The position numbers and the translations under genes were made by a program. This document shows, piece by piece, positions 27,254-36,486 of a stretch of DNA of 64,000 nucleotides. How positions within the stretch are numbered: the stretch's first letter is position 1; the number at the start of each line of letters is the position of its first letter. The notes beneath the pieces are model-generated. The model did no database searches, was not told where the DNA came from, and saw nothing but the letters and a program-made list of their open reading frames with translations. This stretch comes from Pedobacter montanisoli (GTDB lineage Bacteria > Bacteroidota > Bacteroidia > Sphingobacteriales > Sphingobacteriaceae): NCBI RefSeq assembly GCF_022809115.1, contig NZ_JALGBH010000001.1, positions 496,001 to 560,000 of the forward strand. Reading direction: 5' to 3'.

Positions 27254-28366
27254 TTAGCTATTAATAATAAGATTGTATAGTCTTTTGGTTATAATTACCA
27301 GAACTGATAGGAACCCAAAAATAATGCCACCAAGAGCAATTCCTTTAACTTTTCCTAATTTTTCCTCATGTAATGGATAAACTGGTTTATCTACTACTTG
27401 TATAAGAGGTGTTTCCCGCATTAAGGCCATTTTTGACATCTCCAAGTTTTTAACCATCTCTCCTAAAATAGCCTTGTTAGTTTCTGCTGAAAATTGTGCT
27501 TTTTGTACAGGGGCTGCTCGTTGTACCTGCCTAGTTGGATTTAGATTAGGCGTAGCATCTGCCACTACTGCCGCAGAATAAATGGCACCATTCATTACCT
27601 TTCTAACCGAATCGGTTTTACGTTGTAATATTGCAATATTTTCTAAAGATTTCTTGGTTTTAGTCTGTATATAAAAGTCGTTAACGTTTTTTACCAGTTC
27701 TTCATTAAACTGCTTAGCAAATTCTTCATCTTCAGAACTTACATCTACTTTAATAATCGCTAATTTTTTATCTGGTTTTCCTACACTTAAATACTTTTGG
27801 TTAATATCTTCAACCACTTCTCCCATTATACTATCCAGAAGTCGTTTATTCTTTGGATCTTTTTCTTTAAAACCACTTTCAGAAAGACTATCTACAACGT
27901 ATTTTAAATTCTTTAATTCAGGTTTTTTCCATTTATTCCTCAACTTGTTTATTTCAATATATCTCTCTATTAACGGTTCTTGAGATGTAATATTTACCGG
28001 ACTTAATAAAGTCTTTTGTATCATGCTACGTGACTTATACAATTCTAAAATATTATCACCCTGAAAAATACCACCGCCACCGCCACCTAAGTCTATTCCC
28101 ACCATAGAAGCCAGTCCTGCATAAGCAGATAAGCCTCCTGCTTTATCTCCACTTTCTAAAACAAATGTAGTAGATGCAGTATATACAGGCTTTTTAATAA
28201 ACGTATAAGCTAAACCTAAAGTCCCACCTATTAAGCCCGTTACAAGAATTGTCCATTTTTTGCTCCATAAATAATGCCACCATCCTTGAATTTTTATTAT
28301 GAGTTCTTTTACGGAAATCTCCTCGTCCTGACTATAACTACTACTTTTTTCTGCTTCGTTATTCAT
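27254..28366 (-). CDS. Wzz-type chain-length determinant, no kinase domain
   Basis: This polysaccharide co-polymerase has an N-terminal helix (about 37-57, after KKWTILVTGLIGG), a large periplasmic region with coiled-coil potential, a Pro-rich KPVYPLHEEK segment and a second helix near the C-terminus (about 343-363). It ends soon after that helix, so it lacks the cytoplasmic BY-kinase domain of Wzc proteins. It should set chain length together with the Wzy-like protein. I chose ATG at 28366 over a TTG at 28372. Confidence 0.85.
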   Translation of the reverse strand: MNNEAEKSSSYSQDEEISVKELIIKIQGWWHYLWSKKWTILVTGLIGGTLGLAYTFIKKPVYTASTTFVLESGDKAGGLSAYAGLASMVGIDLGGGGGGIFQGDNILELYKSRSMIQKTLLSPVNITSQEPLIERYIEINKLRNKWKKPELKNLKYVVDSLSESGFKEKDPKNKRLLDSIMGEVVEDINQKYLSVGKPDKKLAIIKVDVSSEDEEFAKQFNEELVKNVNDFYIQTKTKKSLENIAILQRKTDSVRKVMNGAIYSAAVVADATPNLNPTRQVQRAAPVQKAQFSAETNKAILGEMVKNLEMSKMALMRETPLIQVVDKPVYPLHEEKLGKVKGIALGGIIFGFLSVLVIITKRLYNLIINS

Positions 28367-28385
28367 ATTCAATTATAGTGATATT

Positions 28386-29453
28386 TTAATTATATAAAGT
28401 AAAACCATCATTTGTTACTCCTATTTTTTCTTTTTGAATGCGTCCTGTATATATACGCTCTATAGTATCCACAACTCTTATTCCGTCTTCTAAATTGACA
28501 TGAGGTGTTTCAATACCATTCAAAACATTAATTACATTGCTAATCAAAAATTGATGATTGGCCGCAGATCCCTGATACGCACCATAATTGTTTGGAGGAA
28601 CAGCGCTATCAAAAGAAGGAACTTCCAGTTCCTCCACATTACAGTAGCTAATTTCATTCATATATTGCCCTCCAATCTTAATCACTCCCTTTGCTCCTAT
28701 AATGGTCATACTGCTCTCAAAATTAGCACCAAAAATAGATGTTGAATAATTTAAAATCCCAACGCCCTGTTTCTTAAAGTCAAATGAAATTATACCACTA
28801 TCTTCAAACTGGGTAAGATACTCATGATTAAAATTCAAAAATTTAGAGCTAATGTTGATAATATCTCCAAACATCCATAATAATACATCAATGAAATGTG
28901 AAAACTGGGTATATAATGGTCCACCATCTAAATTTATTGATCCATGCCAGCTTCCCGGTATATAATATCTTTCATCTCTGTTCCAGAAACAGTTAAGTTG
29001 TACCATAAATATTTCTCCCAAGGCTTGTTTTTCCAGTATTTCTTTTACCCATTTTATAGCGGAAGAATATCTGTTCTGTACTACAGGGAATGCATATCTA
29101 CGGTGCTTTATTGATGCCTTCTGCACATTAAGGGCTTCTTGTTTAGTTAAGGCGATTGGTTTTTCTATAATAACATGCTTATGGCTTTCCAAGCATTCTA
29201 TTGCCTGATTTGCATGCAATCCATTTGGTGTACAAATATTAACTACATCTGTGTAAATACCAGCATTTAGAAATTCTGATAAATTGGTAAATAAAGGAAC
29301 TTTTAATTCTAATGCATTTTCCTGGTGAAAAGGATCAATATCTATTACGGCTACCAGTTCTGCATTAGGGTCTTGTACAATAAGATCTGTATGACGTTTT
29401 CCTATATGTCCATACCCCAATATGGCAAACTTAATTTTTTTATACCTCTTCAT
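28386..29453 (-). CDS. wbpB: UDP-GlcNAcA 3-dehydrogenase (WbpB/WlbA family)
   Basis: This 355-residue Gfo/Idh/MocA protein has ILGYGHIGKRHTD near 11-23, EKPIALT around residue 97, and GSWHGSINLDGGPLYTQFSHFID, a pattern of WlbA/WbpB proteins. WbpB oxidises C3 of UDP-GlcNAcA so that WbpE can aminate it. The complete run wbpA, wbpE, wbpD, wbpB at 28386-32435 makes the assignment strong. It overlaps the acetyltransferase gene by 1 base. Confidence 0.9.
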   Translation of the reverse strand: MKRYKKIKFAILGYGHIGKRHTDLIVQDPNAELVAVIDIDPFHQENALELKVPLFTNLSEFLNAGIYTDVVNICTPNGLHANQAIECLESHKHVIIEKPIALTKQEALNVQKASIKHRRYAFPVVQNRYSSAIKWVKEILEKQALGEIFMVQLNCFWNRDERYYIPGSWHGSINLDGGPLYTQFSHFIDVLLWMFGDIINISSKFLNFNHEYLTQFEDSGIISFDFKKQGVGILNYSTSIFGANFESSMTIIGAKGVIKIGGQYMNEISYCNVEELEVPSFDSAVPPNNYGAYQGSAANHQFLISNVINVLNGIETPHVNLEDGIRVVDTIERIYTGRIQKEKIGVTNDGFTLYN

Positions 29454-30025
29454 TAATCCTGTTTCATGATCTGATTATTTTCAAACCTGTATCTTTCACC
29501 CGTTTCTGTACAAATAGCATAGTTATTCTGATCCAGTTCCAGCTTAATTCCCGCTTCACTAACCCAACCTGCCTGCATAGCCGGATTACCCACCATTAAA
29601 GCATAAGGCTTAACATCTTTGGTAATTACGGCTCCTGCACCGATCATAGCATACGCTCCAATCAGATTACCACATACAATTGTAGCATTTGCTCCTATAG
29701 TAGCTCCTTTGGCTACTTTGGTTAATTTAAATTCGTGCTTTCGATTAATAAAACTTCTGGGATTTTTAACATTGGTAAAAACAGCCGAAGGTCCGATAAA
29801 CACATCATCTTCCAAAATAACACCATCATATATTGATACATTATTTTGTATCTTAACATTATTACCTATTGCTACTCCCGCAGCAATCATTACATTTTGC
29901 CCTATATTACAGTTTTCTCCTATTTTAGCACCGCTCATAATGTGAGAAAAGTGCCAGATTTTTGTATAGCTCCCCACTTTACTACCCTCATCAACTATAG
30001 CTGTTTCATGTACAAAAACATCCAT
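29453..30025 (-). CDS. wbpD: UDP-GlcNAc3NA N-acetyltransferase (WbpD/WlbB family)
   Basis: This 190-residue left-handed beta-helix acetyltransferase begins with the WbpD-like HETAIVDEGSKVGSYTKIWHFSH. Many hexapeptide repeats and the conserved FTNVKNPRS region near 88-96 follow. WbpD acetylates the 3-amino group to give UDP-2,3-diacetamido-2,3-dideoxyglucuronate. It lies in a tight run between the WbpE- and WbpB-like genes. Confidence 0.92.
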   Translation of the reverse strand: MDVFVHETAIVDEGSKVGSYTKIWHFSHIMSGAKIGENCNIGQNVMIAAGVAIGNNVKIQNNVSIYDGVILEDDVFIGPSAVFTNVKNPRSFINRKHEFKLTKVAKGATIGANATIVCGNLIGAYAMIGAGAVITKDVKPYALMVGNPAMQAGWVSEAGIKLELDQNNYAICTETGERYRFENNQIMKQD

Positions 30026-30028
30026 CTG

Positions 30029-31159
30029 TTATTGATTAAAAAAATTCCTAATCTGGCTTATAATATATTGTAGTTGTTCCTCCCTCAAATCAGGGAAAAC
30101 CGGAAGAGCCAGTATTCGATTACATAAATCTTCTGCAACCGGAAAATCATTTACTTTATGCTCATACCGGGCAAAAGCTTCTTGTATATGCAGTGGTTTT
30201 GGATAATAAATCATCACGCCAATTCCACTATTTTTTAGATCATTTTGTAGTTCTTCTCTTACTTCTTTACTTCTTAGTAAAATGCAATATTGGTTAAAAG
30301 TATGAAAGGAATTTTGTTGTTGAACTGGCAGGCATATTTCTGAAATGTCTTTTAAACCATCTTGGTACTTCTCTGCTATAGCTCTGCGCTTATTAAGGTT
30401 ATCTTCCAAATATAGAAGCTGTACACTTAATATAGCCGCCTGTAGCGTATCCAATCTTGAATTACAACCGGCTATTTTATGCTCATATTTATTTGTCTGA
30501 CCATGATTGGCTATCATTTTAGCTTTATTTGCTATCACTTCATTATTAGTAATGATAGCGCCACCATCTCCGAAGCAGGCAAGGTTTTTAGTAGGGAAAA
30601 AAGAAATACATCCTATATCTCCATAGGTACCTACTTTTCTCTGATTAAGTTCGGTTCCTACTGCCTGAGCTATATCTTCAATAACAGCAATATTATATTT
30701 ATGTGCCAGATCAACAATATGATCTATTTTAGCTGCTGCTCCAAAAAGATGTGTAATTATAATAGCCTTAGTTTTAGAGTTTATTCTTTTTTCTATTTCT
30801 TTTACTTCTATATTAAAATCCTTATTAGAAACATCAATGAAAGCAGGAGTTAGTCCTAAAATCTCTACAGCTTCTGCTGCTGCCACATAGTTAAATACAG
30901 GTACAATAACCTCGTCTCCCCTTTGTAAATCCAAAGCCAGTAAAGAAATGGTTAATGCATCTGTGCCATTAGCACAGGGGACAACGTGTTTTACATTTAA
31001 ATATGTTGAAAGCTTTTCTGAAAATTCATATACTTCCGGACCGTTAATATATTTACCATGGTCTAATACGCTTTGAATAGCCAAATCTATTTGCGATCTC
31101 TGCTTAGGATTATAAATTGCCGTATCAAAAAAAGGGATTTCCTGTCTATAATCTGGCAT
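30029..31159 (-). CDS. wbpE: UDP-3-keto-GlcNAcA aminotransferase (WbpE/WlbC, DegT family)
   Basis: This 376-residue PLP aminotransferase has Asp162 (VIEDIAQAVG) and Lys191 (SFFPTKNLACFGDGG). WbpE uses glutamate to aminate C3 of the WbpB product. The neighbouring wbpA, wbpD and wbpB types fix the pathway. Its start overlaps the dehydrogenase gene by 14 bases, consistent with translational coupling. Confidence 0.92.
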   Translation of the reverse strand: MPDYRQEIPFFDTAIYNPKQRSQIDLAIQSVLDHGKYINGPEVYEFSEKLSTYLNVKHVVPCANGTDALTISLLALDLQRGDEVIVPVFNYVAAAEAVEILGLTPAFIDVSNKDFNIEVKEIEKRINSKTKAIIITHLFGAAAKIDHIVDLAHKYNIAVIEDIAQAVGTELNQRKVGTYGDIGCISFFPTKNLACFGDGGAIITNNEVIANKAKMIANHGQTNKYEHKIAGCNSRLDTLQAAILSVQLLYLEDNLNKRRAIAEKYQDGLKDISEICLPVQQQNSFHTFNQYCILLRSKEVREELQNDLKNSGIGVMIYYPKPLHIQEAFARYEHKVNDFPVAEDLCNRILALPVFPDLREEQLQYIISQIRNFFNQ

Positions 31160-32435
31160 CTATTATATTTCTATCCAAAAAGGCTTTAGTATCAAAAATT
31201 ACGGTGTTTATCCCTGATTTTAAGGCATTATAATCTAGGTTCAGAAATTCATGATGGCTTACTGCCAGAATTATAATATCATACTTGTGTTCTAGATTGA
31301 TAGAGAGTTCAATTCCATACTCCTTTTTTACCTCAAGAGCGTTAGCATGGGGATCATAAACATCTACTTCGATTCCAAATTGTTCTAATTCGCTATAAAT
31401 ATCGATCACTCTTGAGTTTCTGATATCTGGGCAGTCTTCTTTAAATGTTACACCTAAAATAAGAGCTCTGGATTTTTTGATGGTCTGACCTTTATTGATC
31501 ATTAGTTTAACCACCTTATTGGCTATGAACATTCCCATATTATCATTCACTTTCCTTCCCGATAAAATTACTTCGGGATGATAGCCCAAAGCCTGAGCTT
31601 TATGAGTAAGATAATAAGGGTCTACACCAATACAATGCCCCCCAACCAATCCGGGTTTAAATTTTAAAAAATTCCATTTGGTTGCTGCAGCTTCTATTAC
31701 ATCATTGGTATCAATCTCCATTCTGTCAAAAATCAGAGACAGCTCATTGATAAATGATATATTTACATCTCTTTGAGCATTTTCTATAGCCTTACTCGCT
31801 TCCGCCACTTTAATGGACGGAGCTTTATGAGTTCCTGCTGTAATAATGCTACAATAAAGGCCATCTACATATTCGGCAATTTCTGTTGTTGAACCAGAAG
31901 TTACTTTCTTGATATTTACCAATGTGTTTACTTTATCTCCTGGATTTATTCTTTCAGGTGAATATCCACAGAAAAAATCTGTGTTAAAAGTTAATCCAGA
32001 GCTTTTCTCTAAAACAGGCACACAGTCTTCCTCGGTACAGCCTGGATAAACTGTAGATTCGTAAATGACGATATCCCCTCTTTTTAAAACTCTTCCTATC
32101 ATTTCTGAAGCCGAAAGCAAAGGTTTTAAATCAGGAGCTTTAAACTGATTAATAGGTGTGGGGACAGTAACAATAAAAATATTGCATTCTTTGATTTGAG
32201 AGAGTTCATCTGTAAATTTCAATCCGTTTCTATTATTAGAAAGAGACAGTAAAAATTGCAATCTCTCAAGGTTTGCCTCTTTTGTAAAATCTATTCCGGC
32301 ATTAAGATTTGCTACTCTGTTCTGATCAATATCAAAACCGGTTACCGGGTATTTTTCAGCTAGTTCTATAGCCAAAGGCAAACCTACATAACCTAAGCCA
32401 ATTACAGCAATTTTTGAATCGGCAAGTGTTTTCAT
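31146..32435 (-). CDS. wbpA: UDP-GlcNAc 6-dehydrogenase (WbpA/TviB family)
   Basis: This 429-residue UDP-sugar dehydrogenase starts KTLADSKIAVIGLGYVGLPL, like the Vi-antigen TviB/WbpA branch. The catalytic Cys268 lies in GGHCIGVDP and the oxidation-site patterns YESTVYPG and YSPERINPG are present. It oxidises UDP-GlcNAc twice at C6 to UDP-GlcNAcA, feeding the WbpB/E/D steps. Only one base separates it from the exporter gene. Confidence 0.93.
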   Translation of the reverse strand: MKTLADSKIAVIGLGYVGLPLAIELAEKYPVTGFDIDQNRVANLNAGIDFTKEANLERLQFLLSLSNNRNGLKFTDELSQIKECNIFIVTVPTPINQFKAPDLKPLLSASEMIGRVLKRGDIVIYESTVYPGCTEEDCVPVLEKSSGLTFNTDFFCGYSPERINPGDKVNTLVNIKKVTSGSTTEIAEYVDGLYCSIITAGTHKAPSIKVAEASKAIENAQRDVNISFINELSLIFDRMEIDTNDVIEAAATKWNFLKFKPGLVGGHCIGVDPYYLTHKAQALGYHPEVILSGRKVNDNMGMFIANKVVKLMINKGQTIKKSRALILGVTFKEDCPDIRNSRVIDIYSELEQFGIEVDVYDPHANALEVKKEYGIELSINLEHKYDIIILAVSHHEFLNLDYNALKSGINTVIFDTKAFLDRNIIDARL

Positions 32436-32436
32436 G

Positions 32437-34935
32437 TTATTTTAACAAGCTTACAATGATAGCTGCAAGTGAAGCTATTCCTGTTCCTATTCCAATCCAG
32501 GCTTGTGCTGTTATTTTTTCTCGTTCAGGTTTGATAGGAACCAATATCTCTGCTCCGGGTTTTACCTTAGGATAATTATTAAAGAATAAGAATTTTTTAG
32601 TTGATTCTGCTGCTCCATTAGCATACTTGATATAGGCACCACTTTTTTTAGCATTTCCTGTAAAGCCACCTGCTCCGCTAATATATTCTCTAAAGCTTTT
32701 ACCAGGTGTATATACAATGCTGTTAGGGTTAAGTACCTCTCCTGTAACTTTTACAATCTGTAACTGTTTTGGAACACGAATAATATCTCCTTCTTCCAAT
32801 ATCAGATCGATTCGGGATCTAGGGTTTTGTAATATTTTTTCAAGGTTAATGCCAACTAAATCAGACTGGATTAATTTCTCATCCACTTTCTTCTCTTTAC
32901 CATCTTTTATTCCACTATCCTGAATGCGTTCTAAGTTTAAAATTTTCTTTTGTTCTTCCTCACTATCATCTATAGCGTTTTTATCTTTGGGGTTTACTTT
33001 AGCTGCGCCCGGTCTTTTTAATGAAGCACCATCAACATAAGCCAAAGAGGTTACACCTCCTGCATTTTTAATTAAATCAGAAATGCGATACTCTTTTGAG
33101 GTAATTGTATAAGTTCCCGGATAAGTTACCTCACCTTCAATTCTCACTTGCTTTTGAGCAGAATAAATTTCTGATGCTCTTACTGAAATAATATCAAAAG
33201 GCATGATTTTAAATTCTTTGTCCAGAACTTTTAAGTCTTCACTTACATTAACAATAAAAACATCTGCAATCTTAGATTTATCTGTTATAGTACTATCACC
33301 TTTAACCCTTCTTGAAACTTCTATGTGTTTCGGCGTGGCGCCTTCAGTTAACCCGCCTGCCATCTGAATAACATCTACTACACTTAGGTTATCTGCATAT
33401 GGAAAAGTACCCGGCGCACGAACTTCGCCCTGAATGCTTACAGTACGTTCTTCTCTTAAATCAAATAAAGAATTGATTGTAATTTTATCCTCTCTTTGTA
33501 AGGTAATATCCTGCTGGGTACCGGACATAATTTTAGCTACGTCAAAAGATATAAGGCTTTGCGTATTGTCAGGATTTAACCGATTGATGTATCCTCTGTT
33601 TAAAAATGCATCTTCTGTTAATCCGTTTGCTTTTTCTATTAAACCTTTTAAAGTTAAATTTCCTTCTAAAGCATAAAATCCCGGGCGGAAAACGGCTCCA
33701 ACTATCTCAACACGATTAGCAAAACGATCTAATATTGCCTCTATCAGATATTTATCGCCATTTTTAGGCTTGTAACCTGAAAAATCGGAAGATTTAATAT
33801 CTATTATTTTTCTTTCTCTGTCTGTATTTTGAAAGGCTTTTATACTGGCGGTATAAGCTTTAGTAGTAAAACCGCCTGCAAAAGAAAGTACATCAGCAAA
33901 TGTCTCGTTATTTTTAACCTCAAAAATAGCTTCTCTTTTTACCTCGCCTTCAATCTCTACACGTTTCTCATAAAAAGGTATATTAATTACATCCTGATCT
34001 TGCAACCGAATATTATTTGCAAAAATGCCATCCAGTAAAACACTATAAGTATCAATAGTTGTAATTACTTTATTTCCTCTGATCACTTGTATATTTCGAA
34101 AAGACCCTTTATCAGACGGACCTCCTGATGCGTATAAGGCATTATAAACAGACGATAAAGAAGAAATCGTATAAGTTCCTGGCTTTACAGACTGGCCGGT
34201 AATCATTACCTTGATACTTCTTATATTACCCAAATTAATGGCAACACTTGTTCTTCCCGATTTTAAAGCCGGATAAGTACGGGCCATTGCTGATTTGATT
34301 TTAGCTGTTGCCTGTTCAATGGTTAATCCACCCACAGCTATACGGCCAACATATTCTAAATTAATATAACCTTCTGTGCCAACTTGTAACTCATATGATC
34401 GCTCATTATCTCCGGTTAAGTCTATTAATAACTTATCATCAGGGCCTATTACATAATTTTTAGGTGTGGCTATCCTCAAATTAGGCTCAAATGTTAAGTT
34501 TTTATTCTTAAATAATTCTGAGCCAAATATTTTTAATCCAATATCACGGGTTTGATCTGATAAGTCATTCTTCTTAGACTGACTTTTTTCATTTTCATTT
34601 AAAACGTCATTGTTCAGATCTGTACCTTCTATCTGTCTTGTAACAGAAGATTTAGGCTGAGTTTGTGGCCTTTCTGAAGATGCACCTTGCTTCTTTATTT
34701 TTTCAACTCTTTGCTTAAACTTTTCTATCTCTTCATCTTTTAAGCCCCTTGCTTTTGCTAATTGTGAAATCTGTTCAGGCGAAGTATAACCTATTGATTC
34801 AGCCTGTTTCACAATCTGCATAATTTGTGCATCTGTTAAATCATCAACTTTATAGTTTGAATAGTTGTTTTGCGCAAAAGCAAATGCAGTTGTAATTAAC
34901 AAAAGAATAAATACAACCAGAGTTTTTCTAATCAT
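32437..34935 (-). CDS. Polysaccharide export outer-membrane protein (Wza-like, multiple SLBB domains)
   Basis: An N-terminal signal peptide (cut likely after AFAFAQ) leads to a helical, charged linker. A Poly_export domain follows (YVIGPDDKLLIDLTG near 158), then about five SLBB-type repeats with recurring VEGEV, IQGEV and VTGEV cores. The C-terminus is one hydrophobic helix (IGIGTGIASLAAIIVSLL). The 832-residue length is typical of long Bacteroidota Wza relatives. It should form the outer-membrane or periplasmic channel for the finished chain. Confidence 0.9.
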   Translation of the reverse strand: MIRKTLVVFILLLITTAFAFAQNNYSNYKVDDLTDAQIMQIVKQAESIGYTSPEQISQLAKARGLKDEEIEKFKQRVEKIKKQGASSERPQTQPKSSVTRQIEGTDLNNDVLNENEKSQSKKNDLSDQTRDIGLKIFGSELFKNKNLTFEPNLRIATPKNYVIGPDDKLLIDLTGDNERSYELQVGTEGYINLEYVGRIAVGGLTIEQATAKIKSAMARTYPALKSGRTSVAINLGNIRSIKVMITGQSVKPGTYTISSLSSVYNALYASGGPSDKGSFRNIQVIRGNKVITTIDTYSVLLDGIFANNIRLQDQDVINIPFYEKRVEIEGEVKREAIFEVKNNETFADVLSFAGGFTTKAYTASIKAFQNTDRERKIIDIKSSDFSGYKPKNGDKYLIEAILDRFANRVEIVGAVFRPGFYALEGNLTLKGLIEKANGLTEDAFLNRGYINRLNPDNTQSLISFDVAKIMSGTQQDITLQREDKITINSLFDLREERTVSIQGEVRAPGTFPYADNLSVVDVIQMAGGLTEGATPKHIEVSRRVKGDSTITDKSKIADVFIVNVSEDLKVLDKEFKIMPFDIISVRASEIYSAQKQVRIEGEVTYPGTYTITSKEYRISDLIKNAGGVTSLAYVDGASLKRPGAAKVNPKDKNAIDDSEEEQKKILNLERIQDSGIKDGKEKKVDEKLIQSDLVGINLEKILQNPRSRIDLILEEGDIIRVPKQLQIVKVTGEVLNPNSIVYTPGKSFREYISGAGGFTGNAKKSGAYIKYANGAAESTKKFLFFNNYPKVKPGAEILVPIKPEREKITAQAWIGIGTGIASLAAIIVSLLK

Positions 34936-34955
34936 GTTATAGATAAGTTTAAGAG

Positions 34956-36092
34956 TTATTCAAAATAATTAAGTGTTTGATAACCTCCTTGTTTTAAAAA
35001 TTCATCTTTCTTCATTAGCTTCAGATCAGATGTTATCATATCCTTAACCAACGCCGGAAGATCATATTTAGGCTGCCATCCTAGCTGGTTTTTTGACTTA
35101 GACGGATCTCCTAATAATAAATCAACTTCCGTCGGTCTGAAATATTTAGGGTCAACTTTTACTACAGTTTGTCCTAAATGCAAAACATTTAAATTCAGTC
35201 CTAGAGTTTTAGCTTTTTCTGCATCTACATCAATAATCACGCCTTTTTCATTCTCATCCTTCCCAGAGAATTCAATTGTAATACCTAATTCTGCAAAGCT
35301 CATTCTAACAAAGTCTCTTACAGTAGTGGTAATACCCGTTGCAATAACATAATCTTCAGGCTTTTCCTGTTGAAGAATTAACCACATGGCTTCTATATAA
35401 TCTTTAGCATGTCCCCAGTCTCTTTGAGCTGAAAGGTTTCCAAGGTACAGGCACTTCTGTAAGCCTAAAGCAATTTTAGAAGCTGCTCGCGTTATTTTTC
35501 TCGTAACAAACGTTTCTCCTCTTAATGGACTTTCATGATTGAAAAGAATACCATTACAAGCAAACATACCGTATGCTTCGCGATAGTTTACGGTAATCCA
35601 ATATCCGTATATTTTAGCTACGGCATATGGTGAACGTGGATAAAAAGGTGTGCTTTCACTTTGAGGTACAGCCTGAACCAGTCCATAAAGCTCAGAAGTA
35701 GAAGCCTGGTATACTTTGGTTTTTTTTGTAAGGCCTAAAGTCCTGATCGCTTCCAGAATACGCAAAGTACCTATACCATCGGCATTTGCCGTATATTCAG
35801 GCATTTCAAAACTCACTCTGACATGGCTCATTGCCGCCAGGTTATAAATTTCATCAGGTTGGGTTTCCTGAATTATTCTGATCAAATTGGTAGAATCTGT
35901 TAAATCTCCATAATGAAGCTTAAACTTAACATTATCTTCATGTTGATCTTGGTAAAGATGATCTATTCTGTCTGTATTGAATAAAGATGATCTTCTTTTA
36001 ATACCATGCACAAAATACCCTTTCTTTAACAGAAATTCTGTTAAATAGGCACCATCCTGGCCGGTCACTCCCGTAATTAGTGCAACTTTCAT
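34956..36092 (-). CDS. gmd: GDP-mannose 4,6-dehydratase
   Basis: This 378-residue extended SDR enzyme has TGVTGQDG at 7-14, [16 protein letters not shown] (the Gmd-specific loop), STSELYG and [10 protein letters not shown] with the catalytic Tyr/Lys. It makes GDP-4-keto-6-deoxymannose, precursor of GDP-fucose, GDP-rhamnose or GDP-perosamine. It is the promoter-proximal gene of the leftward operon. No GDP-fucose synthase (Fcl) or perosamine transferase lies next to it, so the final sugar is unknown. Confidence 0.95.
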   Translation of the reverse strand: MKVALITGVTGQDGAYLTEFLLKKGYFVHGIKRRSSLFNTDRIDHLYQDQHEDNVKFKLHYGDLTDSTNLIRIIQETQPDEIYNLAAMSHVRVSFEMPEYTANADGIGTLRILEAIRTLGLTKKTKVYQASTSELYGLVQAVPQSESTPFYPRSPYAVAKIYGYWITVNYREAYGMFACNGILFNHESPLRGETFVTRKITRAASKIALGLQKCLYLGNLSAQRDWGHAKDYIEAMWLILQQEKPEDYVIATGITTTVRDFVRMSFAELGITIEFSGKDENEKGVIIDVDAEKAKTLGLNLNVLHLGQTVVKVDPKYFRPTEVDLLLGDPSKSKNQLGWQPKYDLPALVKDMITSDLKLMKKDEFLKQGGYQTLNYFE

Positions 36093-36128
36093 TTTATTTT
36101 AGCAAATTTTAATGCTGCTCCAACCCTC

Positions 36129-36160
36129 TTGTAATAATAATGTTGCAAGCAGTAATTTTG
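36129..36160 (+). promoter_or_regulatory. Candidate upstream rightward promoter
   Basis: TTG at 36129-36131, 21 bases, then TAATTTTG at 36153-36160, an exact TAnnTTTG. If active it would give a leader of about 320 bases before rpsP, or a separate small RNA. Confidence 0.35.
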
Positions 36161-36399
36161 CGCTAAAATACACTTTTTCTTTAAGATTGAAACACTCTGG
36201 CTCTTGAATATATTCCAAAAACATCGCCTGATTTTCACTCAATTCAGCTTGTAATCCTCTTTAAGATCTAGCGGGTTTATCAGTCAGCTACCCAAAGCTT
36301 TTATACTAATTCTTTCTCTTAAATCCCCTTGCTCTACGCCATAATTTAACAGAAGTATTTTACCAATAGCATGCATTTTCAGAACAAAGCTTTTGCAGT

Positions 36400-36430
36400 T
36401 TGCTAATTATTAACATTTTACTTAATTTTG
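36400..36430 (+). promoter_or_regulatory. Probable rpsP promoter
   Basis: TTG at 36400-36402, a 20-base spacer and TAATTTTG at 36423-36430 match the Bacteroidota TTG/TAnnTTTG consensus with ideal spacing, about 55 bases before the rpsP start. Confidence 0.7.
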
Positions 36431-36486
36431 CATCCCCGCAACATGGAGTTCCGGGAACTATGTTGAATACATAAATTTAATAAAGA

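Larger units (their letters stand above)
36093..36486. other. 394-base divergent intergenic region between gmd and rpsP
   Basis: No credible coding frame is seen. It should hold the leftward promoter of the polysaccharide operon, but no exact TAnnTTTG was found on the minus strand. A near match (TAAAATTTG, one base too long between TA and TTTG) lies just before gmd. Two rightward elements are listed separately. Confidence 0.6.

Noticed and set aside
29619..29945. Rightward 108-codon frame inside the WbpD-like gene
   Set aside because: It is antisense to a well-supported hexapeptide-repeat enzyme. The repeat structure of that gene keeps stop codons rare on the other strand.
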